Positions 17,143 to 24,959 of a stretch of 43,113 nt of DNA are shown here, piece after piece. Each line of letters starts with the position of its first letter. Position 1 is the first letter of the stretch. The stretch is taken from contig JACDDR010000024.1 of NCBI GenBank assembly GCA_013816895.1, positions 1 through 43,113 of the forward strand, written 5' to 3'. Below the pieces are notes generated by a model. That model ran no database searches. It saw only the letters and a list, made by a program, of their open reading frames with translations, and had not been told where the DNA came from. The translations under genes and the position numbers were made by a program. Source of the stretch: Bacteroidota bacterium. Lineage in GTDB: Bacteria; Bacteroidota; Bacteroidia; B-17B0; Aurantibacillaceae.

Positions 17143-17990
17143 TAGCTTTTTGAATGAAAATCGATAAGACCTTCTATTGGAGAACGGATAACGTTTCCAA
17201 CTTCGTAGCCATGTTCATGTGCCATTTGTGCAAAAAGATCTTTGTAATAAAATCCGATAGAACCAACAGTATGAACTTTATAATCTTTTGAAGAAGTGTA
17301 TTTATTTACCTGGTGAACAAAAAAAGAATTGAAACAGCTGAGCAATAATTTTTCAATGAAGGGATGAGCGAGGTGCTGACATACAAAACTGTTAACGGAA
17401 GCAAGGTAACGGCTCGGCATGCTGCTTTTGTAAACCCCGTTTAAAATGGCTTCGCGGTTATAGCCTTCTTCTTCGAACGCAATAACAAGATCTTTCGGAA
17501 GATTCCCTTCAAAGTAAGCTTTAATAAAATATTTTCCGATCTGCGCGCCGCTGCCATAATCGCCCCAGAGGTAACCCACAGATGGAATGTTTTGCATGAT
17601 ATATTTACCGTTAAACAAACAACTGTTGCTGCCTGTTCCTAAAATACAGGCTATGCCCCAGTCTTTCTTGCACAGCGCGCGTGCGGCGGCGAGTAAATCG
17701 TGCGCCACATTTATTTTACGGATATTAAGAGTAAGGCTCAGGCAATCTTCGAGCATTACACAATTCTCTAATGTTGAACAACCGGCTCCATAATAGTAAA
17801 GCACACTGGTTTTATGAAGGAATTCGTCCAGTTGTGGTTTAAGGCTGGTAAGCACTTCAAGCACAATCTGATCTTTTGACTGGAAGTAAGGATTAAACCC
17901 TATTGTTTTCACCTGTTTAACAATAGTAGAGCCATTGAGCAATACCCAATCGGTTTTTGTTGATCCGCTATCGGCAATTAACGTGTACAT
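17142..17990 (-). CDS. N-acetylglucosamine-kinase-like protein (BadF/BadG ATPase family)
   Basis: A 282-residue ASKHA-fold kinase. The phosphate-1 loop is IADSGSTKTDWVLLNG at residues 5-20. The catalytic Asp is probably Asp98 in VAHDLLAAARAL, the phosphate-2 motif is LGTGSNSCLF (117-126), and YLWGDYGSGAQIGK (140-153) replaces the usual LGDEGSG. These match the eukaryote-like GlcNAc kinase branch of the BadF/BadG/BcrA/BcrD family, which phosphorylates amino sugars such as those recycled from the cell wall. It is followed by TauE with a 1-base overlap. The rpsP terminator separates it from the upstream gene, so it needs its own promoter; a partial TATTTTG box is present but unconvincing. Confidence 0.87.
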   Translation of the reverse strand: MYTLIADSGSTKTDWVLLNGSTIVKQVKTIGFNPYFQSKDQIVLEVLTSLKPQLDEFLHKTSVLYYYGAGCSTLENCVMLEDCLSLTLNIRKINVAHDLLAAARALCKKDWGIACILGTGSNSCLFNGKYIMQNIPSVGYLWGDYGSGAQIGKYFIKAYFEGNLPKDLVIAFEEEGYNREAILNGVYKSSMPSRYLASVNSFVCQHLAHPFIEKLLLSCFNSFFVHQVNKYTSSKDYKVHTVGSIGFYYKDLFAQMAHEHGYEVGNVIRSPIEGLIDFHSKS

Positions 17991-18012
17991 GTTGAGACAA
18001 AATACTTTAAAT

Positions 18013-18037
18013 AAAAAAACCGCCCAAGAGCGGTTTT
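18013..18037 (-). terminator. Rho-independent terminator of rpsP
   Basis: On the minus strand, 20 bases past the rpsP stop, the stem AAAACCGC / GCGGTTTT (18030-18037 with 18016-18023) closes a 6-base loop and runs into a T tract. The stem is perfect for 8 bp. It ends the ribosomal protein transcript before the kinase gene. Confidence 0.85.
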
Positions 18038-18057
18038 AATTTGTTATAAACTTTAGA

Positions 18058-18588
18058 TTAACCCTTGTTTTCCTCGGTTGACTCAGGAGTTTCCGTGTTT
18101 TCGGTTTTTTCAACTTCAACTTCAGGTGCAGGTGTGTTTTTAGCAAGCACTTTAGCAGCAGTTGCTTCCTTCTTAGCAGTTTCAGCTTTAAAACGATCAT
18201 TGATCATTTTTTTGGCATCCGCGCTTAAACGGTCTTTTTTACCACTTACCTTACCTTCTTTATCTTCTAACCATTTATTAAATTTCTGCTCAACCTGTGC
18301 TTCTGTTAAAGCACCTTTTGCAACACCACCTAATAAGTGTTTTTTCATCATCACTCCTTTGTACGAAAGGATGGCGCGACAGGTGTCAGTTGGCTGAGCT
18401 CCCTTTTGCAACCAGCTTAACGCTGAATCGAAGTTAATGTCTATAGTTGCCGGGTTTGTGTTAGGGTTATAAACGCCTAATTTCTCAATGAATTTTCCAT
18501 CACGAGGTGCACGACCATCGGAAACTACTACGTGAAAGAAAACTGAATCTTTCTTACCGTGTCTTTGTAGTCTAATCTTTACTGCCAT
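18058..18588 (-). CDS. rpsP: 30S ribosomal protein S16 with long C-terminal tail
   Basis: A structural protein of the small ribosomal subunit. The S16 core occupies the first 80 or so residues: VKIRLQRHGKKDSVFFHVVV at the start, then RAPRDGKFIEKLGVYNPNTN. The protein is 176 residues, about twice the length of E. coli S16. The extra C-terminal part, about residues 95-176, is rich in Lys, Ala and Glu and ends in a very acidic run (VEVEKTENTETPESTEENKG). Tails of this type are common in Bacteroidota S16. The gene stands alone between a perfect promoter and a strong terminator, not next to rimM or trmD. Confidence 0.96.
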   Translation of the reverse strand: MAVKIRLQRHGKKDSVFFHVVVSDGRAPRDGKFIEKLGVYNPNTNPATIDINFDSALSWLQKGAQPTDTCRAILSYKGVMMKKHLLGGVAKGALTEAQVEQKFNKWLEDKEGKVSGKKDRLSADAKKMINDRFKAETAKKEATAAKVLAKNTPAPEVEVEKTENTETPESTEENKG

Positions 18589-18614
18589 TTTTTTTGTTTT
18601 TAGAATTCGAGGCG

Positions 18615-18645
18615 CAAATATAAGTAATTAACTCTGTTTCAGCAA
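18615..18645 (-). promoter_or_regulatory. Bacteroidota-type promoter of rpsP
   Basis: On the minus strand TTG (complement of 18643-18645), a 20-base spacer and TATATTTG (complement of 18615-18622) fit the Bacteroidota consensus TTG-N19-21-TAnnTTTG exactly. The transcript would start near 18608, about 20 bases before the rpsP ATG. Confidence 0.75.
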
Positions 18646-18663
18646 AAAAAAGCGTTTATTATC

Positions 18664-18693
18664 TTGCCAAATTTAAGAAAAATGGTAATTTTG
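18664..18693 (+). promoter_or_regulatory. Bacteroidota-type promoter of the universal stress protein gene
   Basis: TTG at 18664-18666, a 19-base spacer and TAATTTTG at 18686-18693 match TTG-N19-21-TAnnTTTG exactly. The transcript would start near 18700, about 15 bases before the ATG at 18716. It is divergent from the rpsP promoter, and the two boxes are about 20 bases apart at their nearest. Confidence 0.75.
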
Positions 18694-18715
18694 CCCCTAC
18701 AAAACGTATTAAAGT

Positions 18716-19543
18716 ATGCAAGTTAAAGAAAGAGGTATTATTCTTATTCCAATTGATTTCACAAAACAGTCCCTGTTAGCTGTAAAACAGTCGTATAACC
18801 TGGCAAAGTATACCCATTCAAAATTGGTTTTACTGCATGTTTATGAAAAAGTGGGTGAAGAAAGTTATGATGCCCTTAACAAATTAACCAAGCAAACTGA
18901 GCAGGAAAGCGGTGTTCCAACCGAATTCATGAACGTTAAAGGCGATATTTACGCTGAAACCGACAGGGTTGCTGAAGAAATTAAAGCCACTTTGATTATT
19001 GCCGGTCTTGAAAGCCATATGAAATTTCGTAACATTATTGGTTCAAGCGCAAGTAAACTTATCCGTAAAGCGCCTTGTCCTGTTATTACCATCCGTGGCA
19101 CCGATCACCGCGATGGAATTGAAAACATCTTATTACCATTAGATCTTAGTGATGAAACCCGTGAAAAGGTTGATGCAGCGGTTCAATTCGCGCAATATTT
19201 CGGAGCTAGTGTTCGTATTCTTGGTGTATTCAGTCCTAAAGATGCCAATTACGAAAACAAACTCCTCGCCTACTCTCACCAGGTAAAACAATTTATAAAA
19301 AGCAAAGGAATTTCCTGTACCAACAAATCTATTCCTGCAGATAATGTTGCGGAAACGGTGGTGGAATATGCCAATAAAATTGAAACCGATCTTATCATGA
19401 TCATGAACAAACCAACCCTGAGTGTTGGGGAGTTTTTTGGTGGAACCGATACACAGCGTATCGTTGACATTAGCAATATTCCTGTTATGACCGTTCAGCC
19501 AATGAAACGTGAGAGCGTGACGCACTTTGGTACCGGATTTTAG
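18716..19543 (+). CDS. Universal stress protein with two Usp domains
   Basis: A 275-residue cytoplasmic protein with two UspA domains in tandem, about residues 1-132 and 139-272. Each begins with a typical strand: GIILIPIDFTKQSLLAVKQS and NILLPLDLSDETREKVDAA. The first domain keeps a Gly-rich nucleotide loop, GLESHMKFRNIIGSSASKLI. The second ends MIMNKPTLSVGEFFGGTDTQ, with no G-x-S-A loop, so only one domain is likely to bind ATP. The gene follows a perfect Bacteroidota promoter with a short leader, and it is probably monocistronic because a 131-base gap follows. Confidence 0.92.
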   Translation: MQVKERGIILIPIDFTKQSLLAVKQSYNLAKYTHSKLVLLHVYEKVGEESYDALNKLTKQTEQESGVPTEFMNVKGDIYAETDRVAEEIKATLIIAGLESHMKFRNIIGSSASKLIRKAPCPVITIRGTDHRDGIENILLPLDLSDETREKVDAAVQFAQYFGASVRILGVFSPKDANYENKLLAYSHQVKQFIKSKGISCTNKSIPADNVAETVVEYANKIETDLIMIMNKPTLSVGEFFGGTDTQRIVDISNIPVMTVQPMKRESVTHFGTGF

Positions 19544-19674
19544 TTCTTTCCTGATTCTGTTTTTTATCATTTAATTAACATTGCTGTTTGAACCCGGCCC
19601 TATTATTTCAATAGAGTTATTTTCTTCTTTAATTATTTGCTTATATTCGTATAACAAAGTTTAAAACCTATATT

Positions 19675-20514
19675 ATGAAAAAAATATTTTACACCTTATT
19701 TGTTGCTGTTTTATTTTCATCATCTGCCTTTGCCCAGGAAGATGCTGATAAATGTAAGGATAGCCCTATGTTCCCGAACCGGATGCCGAATTTTTTAATA
19801 AGCGGATGCGCTTCCAATTTTGACGAGGTTGAATTCAGCATAGTGGCCGGCGGCGAAAAAAATATAAAGAAAGAAGGAACAAAATCATACATCAGATATG
19901 ATTTTAATCAGGAAAGTGGAAAACCGAAACCCAGCGCTTTTCAGATCTTAAAGAATTACGAAAACGCGGTCAAGAGCCTCGGAGGTATCACCGTATTTCA
20001 AAGCGCGGGTGAAGCTTATGGCTGTTATAAGATTATGAAAAACGGAAAGGAATCTGCCTGGATTAAATTAGAATGTGGCGGAAACGAGAACAGTGATTTT
20101 TATGAGCTTACCGTTTTACAAATGGAAGAAATGAAACAGGATATTACCTCCAACGATATTTTAAACGCTTTGAATGCGGACGGACACATTGCCCTTTACA
20201 TTAATTTTGATTCCGGTAAATCTACCATTCTGCCTGAATCACAAAAAACAATCGATCAGGTAGCTGTGATGTTAAGAGAAAATCCGGCATTAAAAATAAG
20301 CATCGAAGGTCATACCGATAACGTAGGTACACCCGCTGCAAACCTTAAACTGTCTGAAGACCGTGCGAAAGCCGTTATGGCTTACCTGGTAAGTAAAAAA
20401 ACAGATCCTGCGCGACTTGCAGCAAAAGGATTAGGTCAAACCAAACCAATTACCGATAATAAAACAGAAGAAAACAAAGCAAAAAACCGCCGCGTTGAAA
20501 TTGTAAAACAATAA
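19675..20514 (+). CDS. OmpA-family envelope protein
   Basis: A 279-residue exported protein with signal peptide MKKIFYTLFVAVLFSSSAFA and a mature start at QEDADKCKDSP. Residues 28-150 form an N-terminal domain (MPNFLISGCASNFDEVEF ... NYENAVKSLGGITVF) similar to the N-terminal part of the DUF4892-type OmpA proteins, an assignment made from memory. Residues 167-279 are a peptidoglycan-binding OmpA domain: INFDSGKSTILPES, EGHTDNVGTPAANLKLSEDRA and KNRRVEIV. The conserved Asp215 and Arg230 that hold diaminopimelate in known OmpA domains are present. An imperfect TATATTCG box lies at 19642-19649, without a good TTG upstream. A terminator follows. Confidence 0.9.
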   Translation: MKKIFYTLFVAVLFSSSAFAQEDADKCKDSPMFPNRMPNFLISGCASNFDEVEFSIVAGGEKNIKKEGTKSYIRYDFNQESGKPKPSAFQILKNYENAVKSLGGITVFQSAGEAYGCYKIMKNGKESAWIKLECGGNENSDFYELTVLQMEEMKQDITSNDILNALNADGHIALYINFDSGKSTILPESQKTIDQVAVMLRENPALKISIEGHTDNVGTPAANLKLSEDRAKAVMAYLVSKKTDPARLAAKGLGQTKPITDNKTEENKAKNRRVEIVKQ

Positions 20515-20539
20515 TTATTTCCTTGAAACCTAAATTAAG

Positions 20540-20565
20540 TCCCGGAATAAAACCGGGATTTTTTT
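20540..20565 (+). terminator. Rho-independent terminator after the OmpA-family gene
   Basis: A perfect 6-bp stem TCCCGG / CCGGGA (20540-20545 and 20553-20558) with a 7-base loop is followed by TTTTTTT at 20559-20565. The ATG at 20566 touches the T tract, which favours the next in-frame ATG (20584) as the start of the lipoprotein gene. Confidence 0.85.
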
Positions 20566-20583
20566 ATGAATAAATATTTTAAT

Positions 20584-20919
20584 ATGAAACATTACAAACT
20601 AAGCCTGCTTTTCTCTTTTGTGATACTGCTGTTTACGGGATGTTCCAGCCCAAACAAGAACGAGGCAGGAGTAGAAGTGAGTAAAAACAAACATTACGAG
20701 GCGCCCGACACAACGTCTGTAAAAAGCAAAATCCTTAAACCCGGAGAGTCTGACATTACCTGTCCGGTCTGTAAACATACGACCACCGAAAAACTCCCAA
20801 CCCAGGTTTGCCTTATTAAATATACCTGCCCTACCTGCAAGACCGACATTTATCCTAAAGAAGGAGATTGTTGTGTATTTTGTTCTTACGGAACGGTTAA
20901 ATGCCCTTCAAAACAATAA
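20584..20919 (+). CDS. Small Cys-rich lipoprotein with CxxC motifs
   Basis: A 111-residue lipoprotein, if read from the ATG at 20584. An ATG 18 bases earlier sits on the terminator's T tract and is less likely. The signal MKHYKLSLLFSFVILLFTGC has its lipid-accepting Cys at position 20. The mature part carries two CxxC pairs, CPVC (60-63) and CPTC (82-85), and a terminal GDCCVFCSYGTVKCP block (95-108), nine cysteines in all besides the lipidated one. This looks like a zinc ribbon or metal-binding domain. The same GDCC-CSYG tail is familiar in small Bacteroidota proteins, but I do not know a function. The hydrolase lipoprotein gene follows after 3 bases. Confidence 0.75.
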   Translation: MKHYKLSLLFSFVILLFTGCSSPNKNEAGVEVSKNKHYEAPDTTSVKSKILKPGESDITCPVCKHTTTEKLPTQVCLIKYTCPTCKTDIYPKEGDCCVFCSYGTVKCPSKQ

Positions 20920-20922
20920 GCC

Positions 20923-21945
20923 TTGTTTTTAAAATTAATTATACCTGTTACCTGTTCCGTTTTTTTATTTGCCTGTTCCATTAAAACAGAACCATCTGAA
21001 AAGAATAATATATCATACTATTATGATAAAGATTCAATTAAAAGCGGTGGCGTAAAAACACTAAACCTTCAAACACCCAAAGGCAGTTTCAAGATCTGGA
21101 CCAAACGAATAGGCAATAACCCGAAAATTAAAGTGCTGTTATTAAATGGTGGTCCGGGTTGCACGCATGAATATTTTGAATGTTTTGAAAGCTTTTTACC
21201 TGCAGAGGGCATTGAGTTTATTTATTACGATCAGCTGGGATGCGGGAATTCAGACAACCCCAACGATACCGCATTGTGGGATCTTGCGCGCTCTGTGGAT
21301 GAAGTGGAGCAGATACGGACACAGCTGGGTTTGAACAATTCTAACTTTTATTTACTCGGTCATTCCTGGGGCGGCATAGTGGCCATGGAATACGCTTTAA
21401 AGCATCAGCTTAATTTAAAGGGACTCATTATATCCAACATGATGTGTAATGCAGTGGAATATGGGCGATATGCAGACAGTGTGTTATCAAAACAAATGAA
21501 GACTGAAGTATTAAAGGAGATACGCCAAATCGAAGCAAAAAAATATTTTAGTAACCCGCGTTACATGGAACTGCTAATGCCTAATTTTTACGCCGAACAC
21601 ATTTGCAGGTTGCCTTTAACCCAGTGGCCTGAGCCGATGAGCAGGTCGCTTAATAAAATCAATCAATCACTGTATGTAACTATGCAGGGCCCAAGCGAAT
21701 TTGGCATTTCAGGTAAACTCACTAATTGGAACCGCAAGCCGGATATGCAAAACATTCATGTGCCTACTTTAATTATTGGTGCCGCCTACGACACCATGGA
21801 TCCTGAACACATGCGATGGATGGCGCAAAACGTACAGCAGGGTACTTTTTTATTATGTACGCATGGCAGTCACATGTGCATGTGGGATGATCAGGAAACT
21901 TATTTTAAGGGTCTCATCAGTTTTTTGAAAAAAGGTGAAGAATAA
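20923..21945 (+). CDS. Alpha/beta hydrolase lipoprotein, proline-iminopeptidase-like
   Basis: A 340-residue hydrolase. The start is a TTG 3 bases after the stop of the Cys-rich lipoprotein. It is chosen because it gives a lipoprotein signal, FLKLIIPVTCSVFLFACS (lipid Cys18), and no ATG is available before the catalytic domain. The domain has NGGPGC (75-80), YDQLGCGNSD (102-111), the nucleophile elbow GHSWGG with Ser148, a probable acid at Asp290 or Asp293 (IIGAAYDTMDP), and His317 in HGSHMC. The HGGPG and DQLGCGNSD motifs point to the prolyl aminopeptidase branch (S33). It is probably on the periplasmic face of a membrane, translationally coupled to the preceding gene. Confidence 0.88.
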   Translation: MFLKLIIPVTCSVFLFACSIKTEPSEKNNISYYYDKDSIKSGGVKTLNLQTPKGSFKIWTKRIGNNPKIKVLLLNGGPGCTHEYFECFESFLPAEGIEFIYYDQLGCGNSDNPNDTALWDLARSVDEVEQIRTQLGLNNSNFYLLGHSWGGIVAMEYALKHQLNLKGLIISNMMCNAVEYGRYADSVLSKQMKTEVLKEIRQIEAKKYFSNPRYMELLMPNFYAEHICRLPLTQWPEPMSRSLNKINQSLYVTMQGPSEFGISGKLTNWNRKPDMQNIHVPTLIIGAAYDTMDPEHMRWMAQNVQQGTFLLCTHGSHMCMWDDQETYFKGLISFLKKGEE

Positions 21946-21968
21946 AATTTTTACGTCCTGATGAAATC

Positions 21969-22170
21969 AGCCACGGATTACACAGATTACACTGATATAA
22001 TTTGAACTCCACGAACTCTGCGTACTCTGCGCGCTCCGCGTGAAAAGTCCTCGAACCGAAAATAAAAAGCCACAGATCTGCCTGTCGGCATACAGGTTAC
22101 ACTGATTAAACTAATCTGCATGAATCCCCAAAACCCTGCCTCTCTCCGCCTCTGCGCCTCATCGTGAAAT
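21969..22170. repeat. Two divergent copies of a CCACRGAT repeat in a 476-bp gene-free gap
   Basis: Copy 1 (21969-22045) starts AGCCACGGATTACACAGATT and ends GCGCTCCGCGTGAAA. Copy 2 (22069-22170) starts AGCCACAGAT, contains GTTACACTGATTAAACTAAT and ends TGCGCCTCATCGTGAAAT. Copy 2 has a short hairpin CCTGT-CGGCAT-ACAGG (22081-22095) where copy 1 has plain sequence. The start resembles the arms of the element at 13649-13770. The remaining gap, 22171-22421, is AT-rich and shows no gene. A TACTTTTA box at 22393-22400 is 22 bases before the next ATG but has no well-spaced TTG. Confidence 0.6.
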
Positions 22171-22421
22171 ATTAAACCCATAAAAAGGCTTCAAATATTT
22201 ATCTTTTTCTCTGTCTTTTTTCGCAAAAATCCATCTTCTTTTTTGGCAAAAACCATTTTACGGATTTCAGTTATTTGCAAAAATCAATAATTTTCGAGGA
22301 ACCATTATTAATGCAATAAATCCGCTTGCAATTCCTGCTGCCGTTTGTGTTTTAGTGGCGCGAGGTAGTTTTTAATAGCTATGAAGTCGTTCTACTTTTA
22401 TGCTCATAAAATCACACAATT

Positions 22422-23270
22422 ATGAAAACAACATTTACCATTTTTCTTTTATCAATTGGTTTAGCCAATTATTCCAAAGCAACCGCTCAGGACGACACTT
22501 TAAAAGTAATCCTGAAACTAAGGTCTATAACCGACGTGCTCACGTTTAACCAACCCCATGTTCCGCCTAACTCTCTGGAATACTCCTGGGAAATTAAAAT
22601 TAATTCAGATGATAATAATTCTACAGGAGATAAAGATGGATATGACGTTGGGTTGGCTATGGCAAATTTCAAATTCGGAACGAGCCCTTCTTACACAGGA
22701 AGTATTATCAGTGGAACCGATCAGCATACCTGGATCTATAACAACTCTGGCTCCTCCTATGGAAATCCTCTCAGCGCAGTTTTTAACTTTAGCGATTCAA
22801 CTATTATTCTGTCAGGATTAAAGTCATTACCGGAATTAGCGCAAATTAAATACGGAAACAAATTCATCGTTAAAACATTTTTTAATTCGCCAGGTGGCAT
22901 TCAAAGCGATTCTACCACAGTTGGCACACTTGGAAATTCACCAACGCCAGATCCTGCTGCGGATGTTGCCAGTCCATTTATGGACATTCTTTCCTGCAGA
23001 ATGGAATTGGCCGAAGTCGTAGGGTTGGCAACACAAGCATCCATACTAAACAAGGCGAATGTTTACCCGAATCCCTGCAGTAATAAACTTTATATACAAT
23101 GTGAGAGTGGCTCCAAAGTAACAATACACATTTATGATCTTTCGGGAACGCTTGTTTTAACTTCAGTTGATCAAACGGAGGTAAATCTTGCGTTGTTACC
23201 GAAAGGCATTTATTTCGTGAAAATTCATAATGGTCTTTATTCAAGTTCCCAAAAAATAATTGTTAATTAA
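22422..23270 (+). CDS. Secreted protein with T9SS type A sorting domain
   Basis: A 282-residue protein with signal peptide MKTTFTIFLLSIGLANYSKATAQ and a C-terminal T9SS type A sorting domain, about residues 212-282: NVYPNPCSNKLYIQ, then VTIHIYDLSGTLVLT and the final LPKGIYFVKIHNG. By the family rule the domain is removed on export through the type IX secretion system and the protein is attached to the surface or released. The middle, residues 25-205, has beta-strand character with Ser/Gly/Asn loops, like NSDDNNSTGDKDGYDVG, which may bind calcium. I do not recognise a catalytic motif. Confidence 0.85.
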   Translation: MKTTFTIFLLSIGLANYSKATAQDDTLKVILKLRSITDVLTFNQPHVPPNSLEYSWEIKINSDDNNSTGDKDGYDVGLAMANFKFGTSPSYTGSIISGTDQHTWIYNNSGSSYGNPLSAVFNFSDSTIILSGLKSLPELAQIKYGNKFIVKTFFNSPGGIQSDSTTVGTLGNSPTPDPAADVASPFMDILSCRMELAEVVGLATQASILNKANVYPNPCSNKLYIQCESGSKVTIHIYDLSGTLVLTSVDQTEVNLALLPKGIYFVKIHNGLYSSSQKIIVN

Positions 23271-23302
23271 AAATAATACTTAACACTTTAAAAAATAAAA
23301 TC

Positions 23303-23605
23303 ATGTCAAAACTAATTGTTGTATTATTCACAACCGTAATTCTTGTATGTTCATGGACCAAACTTGCTTTTGCTGCTACTTCTTCGGATGAAAAAAACAC
23401 CGCTGCGCCCGATAAAAGCCAGGGATTACCGCATTATATTATACGTAAAACAAAAATAAAACAGATCGAAAAGAAAGATAATATTGTATTAAAAGATGGT
23501 AAAAAAATAGAAGGTAAATCAACGGAGCTACATGTAACGGAAATAAAATACCTGGATCGGAAAGGAAAAATGCCGGTTAAAATTGTATCTATAAAACGTT
23601 TATGA
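23303..23605 (+). CDS. Small secreted protein with KxGxxIxGK motif
   Basis: A 100-residue protein. The first 24 residues, MSKLIVVLFTTVILVCSWTKLAFA, are a signal peptide or membrane anchor. Residues 60-100 hold a short beta domain, NIVLKDGKKIEGKSTELHV followed by EIKYLDRKG and IVSIKRL. The same pattern occurs in the lipoprotein encoded next (residues 97-145). Patterns of this type (D-I-L-K-x-G-x-x-I-x-G-K-V) recur in many Bacteroidota envelope proteins; their function is unknown. The gap to the preceding T9SS cargo gene is only 32 bases, so it may share that transcript. A weak hairpin and T tract follow. Confidence 0.7.
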   Translation: MSKLIVVLFTTVILVCSWTKLAFAATSSDEKNTAAPDKSQGLPHYIIRKTKIKQIEKKDNIVLKDGKKIEGKSTELHVTEIKYLDRKGKMPVKIVSIKRL

Positions 23606-23616
23606 GCTCATAAAGG

Positions 23617-23647
23617 CGGTACTGAAAAAAAATACCGTATTTTTATA
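23617..23647 (+). terminator. Possible weak terminator after the small secreted protein gene
   Basis: CGGTA (23617-23621) and TACCG (23633-23637) form a 5-bp stem with an A-rich loop, followed by TATTTTTATA. The stem is short, and the next ATG is at 23651, so it could also be a simple attenuating hairpin. Low confidence. Confidence 0.35.
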
Positions 23648-23650
23648 TGT

Positions 23651-24427
23651 ATGTTCAGGCAGTTCACAGTCATTTTCTTAGTAAGCCTTTTGGTTGGTTC
23701 TTCATGTGCTATCTCTAAAAGACATTACAGGGCTGGCTATTACCTTGCTTTTAAAAAAGCGTCCCATGCGAAACCATTTGCAGAAAACGCCAGACCCGGT
23801 GTCATACAAGCCCAGGTAAAAACTGAAGAATCAACAGCGCTAACAGCCGTTACAGAAATTATTAATACGGGGGTAAAAACTCCTTCGAAAGTAACTCTGA
23901 TGGTCTTTCCAAAACCAAAAATAAAAACAGTTAACATCTGCGATACTATTTTCTTAAAAAGTAAATTTAAAATCATTGGTAAGGTGGTTGAAGTTAGTAA
24001 AAGCGAAGTTAGATACTCGGACTGCAATGGTAATACGGTGGTAAGGGTTTTAAATGCGGCAGCAATTCAAAAAATAGTATACGGCTCTAATTACACAGAT
24101 TATTTTAATTCAGGCAAGAAGGATGAAACAGGAAGTGAAAAAGCGAAAGAAAAGCCAGAGCCTGTTGGAGTTTATGGCCTGATGGCGGTAATTGTAAGCT
24201 TGTTTGCAGCGCTTTTGGCAATAATAAATATATCCCTGATCGGACTGTACATTTCCATTGGTATTTTTGTTCTTGCCCTTATTCTAACCCTGGTATCATT
24301 TTTTATAATAGCCAGGAACCCGGAACGTTATCCAAATTCAAAGATGACAAAAACTGCTTTAGGCTTTATTATCGCAACATTTTTTCTCCTGTTGCTGCTT
24401 TTTTATACAGGAAATAGATTCATTTAA
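23651..24427 (+). CDS. Lipoprotein-like envelope protein with three C-terminal membrane helices
   Basis: A 258-residue protein of unrecognised family. Its start VIFLVSLLVGSSCAISKRHYRAGYY resembles the lipoprotein-like openings (Cys19, then KRHYRxGY) seen in many Bacteroidota membrane proteins. Residues 97-146 repeat the motif of the preceding gene: CDTIFLKSKFKIIGKVVEV, SEVRYSDCNG and QKIVYGSN. A hydrophilic Lys/Glu linker (155-172) is followed by three hydrophobic segments at about 174-193, 195-221 and 235-252, split by a basic loop (ARNPERYPNSKMTKT). The gene ends 1 base before the stop of the convergent SRPBCC gene. Confidence 0.7.
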   Translation: MFRQFTVIFLVSLLVGSSCAISKRHYRAGYYLAFKKASHAKPFAENARPGVIQAQVKTEESTALTAVTEIINTGVKTPSKVTLMVFPKPKIKTVNICDTIFLKSKFKIIGKVVEVSKSEVRYSDCNGNTVVRVLNAAAIQKIVYGSNYTDYFNSGKKDETGSEKAKEKPEPVGVYGLMAVIVSLFAALLAIINISLIGLYISIGIFVLALILTLVSFFIIARNPERYPNSKMTKTALGFIIATFFLLLLLFYTGNRFI

Positions 24428-24428
24428 A

Positions 24429-24866
24429 TCAGGCATTTTTTTCCTCTAACATTTTTTTTAAATTTTTAAGAACCGTCATCCAGTTTTGTTGAGAATGTTC
24501 TTTCATTTTCTCATCGGGAATATTTTCCTGTTCAATTGCGAGAGTCGTGATCCCGTCGCGCTCTAATAAAATATATGAAATCACGGCGTAATTCTCCGGC
24601 TTGTCTTCTATACCAGACATAGAGCTCCAGTAGTTATAACTGAACCATTTATTTTTTTCAACTTTTAAAATGGTACCTTTATCCTGGTATTTTTTTCCTT
24701 CCCATTCCCCACTAAAGGTAATCGGGCTCCCCTCTTTCCAATCTGATTCAGCATCGGTATTAAAAAAATATTTTTTGATCAAGGCAGGCGTAGTTAAGGC
24801 TTCCCAAACTTTTTCTGCCGGAACATTAATTTCAAGCGTAGCAGAACCGGTAATATTACTTTTCAT
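24429..24866 (-). CDS. SRPBCC (AHSA1-like) ligand-binding domain protein
   Basis: A 145-residue soluble protein of the START/SRPBCC fold, AHSA1 (Aha1-C-like) branch. The opening NITGSATLEINVPAEKVWEALTTPALIKKYFF is characteristic, as are the strand segment TFSGEWEGKKYQDKGTIL and the C-terminal helix NWMTVLKNLKKMLEE. Members bind hydrophobic ligands or act in stress responses; no specific role can be assigned here. It lies 93 bases downstream of the DUF4139 gene on the same strand. Confidence 0.85.
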   Translation of the reverse strand: MKSNITGSATLEINVPAEKVWEALTTPALIKKYFFNTDAESDWKEGSPITFSGEWEGKKYQDKGTILKVEKNKWFSYNYWSSMSGIEDKPENYAVISYILLERDGITTLAIEQENIPDEKMKEHSQQNWMTVLKNLKKMLEEKNA

Positions 24867-24959
24867 GTTGTATGGTTTTAACTGTATTCACTCAAACAAG
24901 ATGCCACATGACTTCTTGCAGGCAAATAGGGAACAACAGAAGCGCTTTTCTCAAACTGT

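Noticed and set aside
18058..18588. The long tail of S16 as a fusion to a second protein
   Set aside because: The tail is low-complexity Lys/Ala/Glu sequence and similar tails are common in S16 of this phylum.
21987..22181. A 64-codon minus-strand frame in the repeat-rich gap
   Set aside because: It consists of repeat sequence and its translation (Arg-rich, RRREAGFWGF) has no plausible start signal or family.
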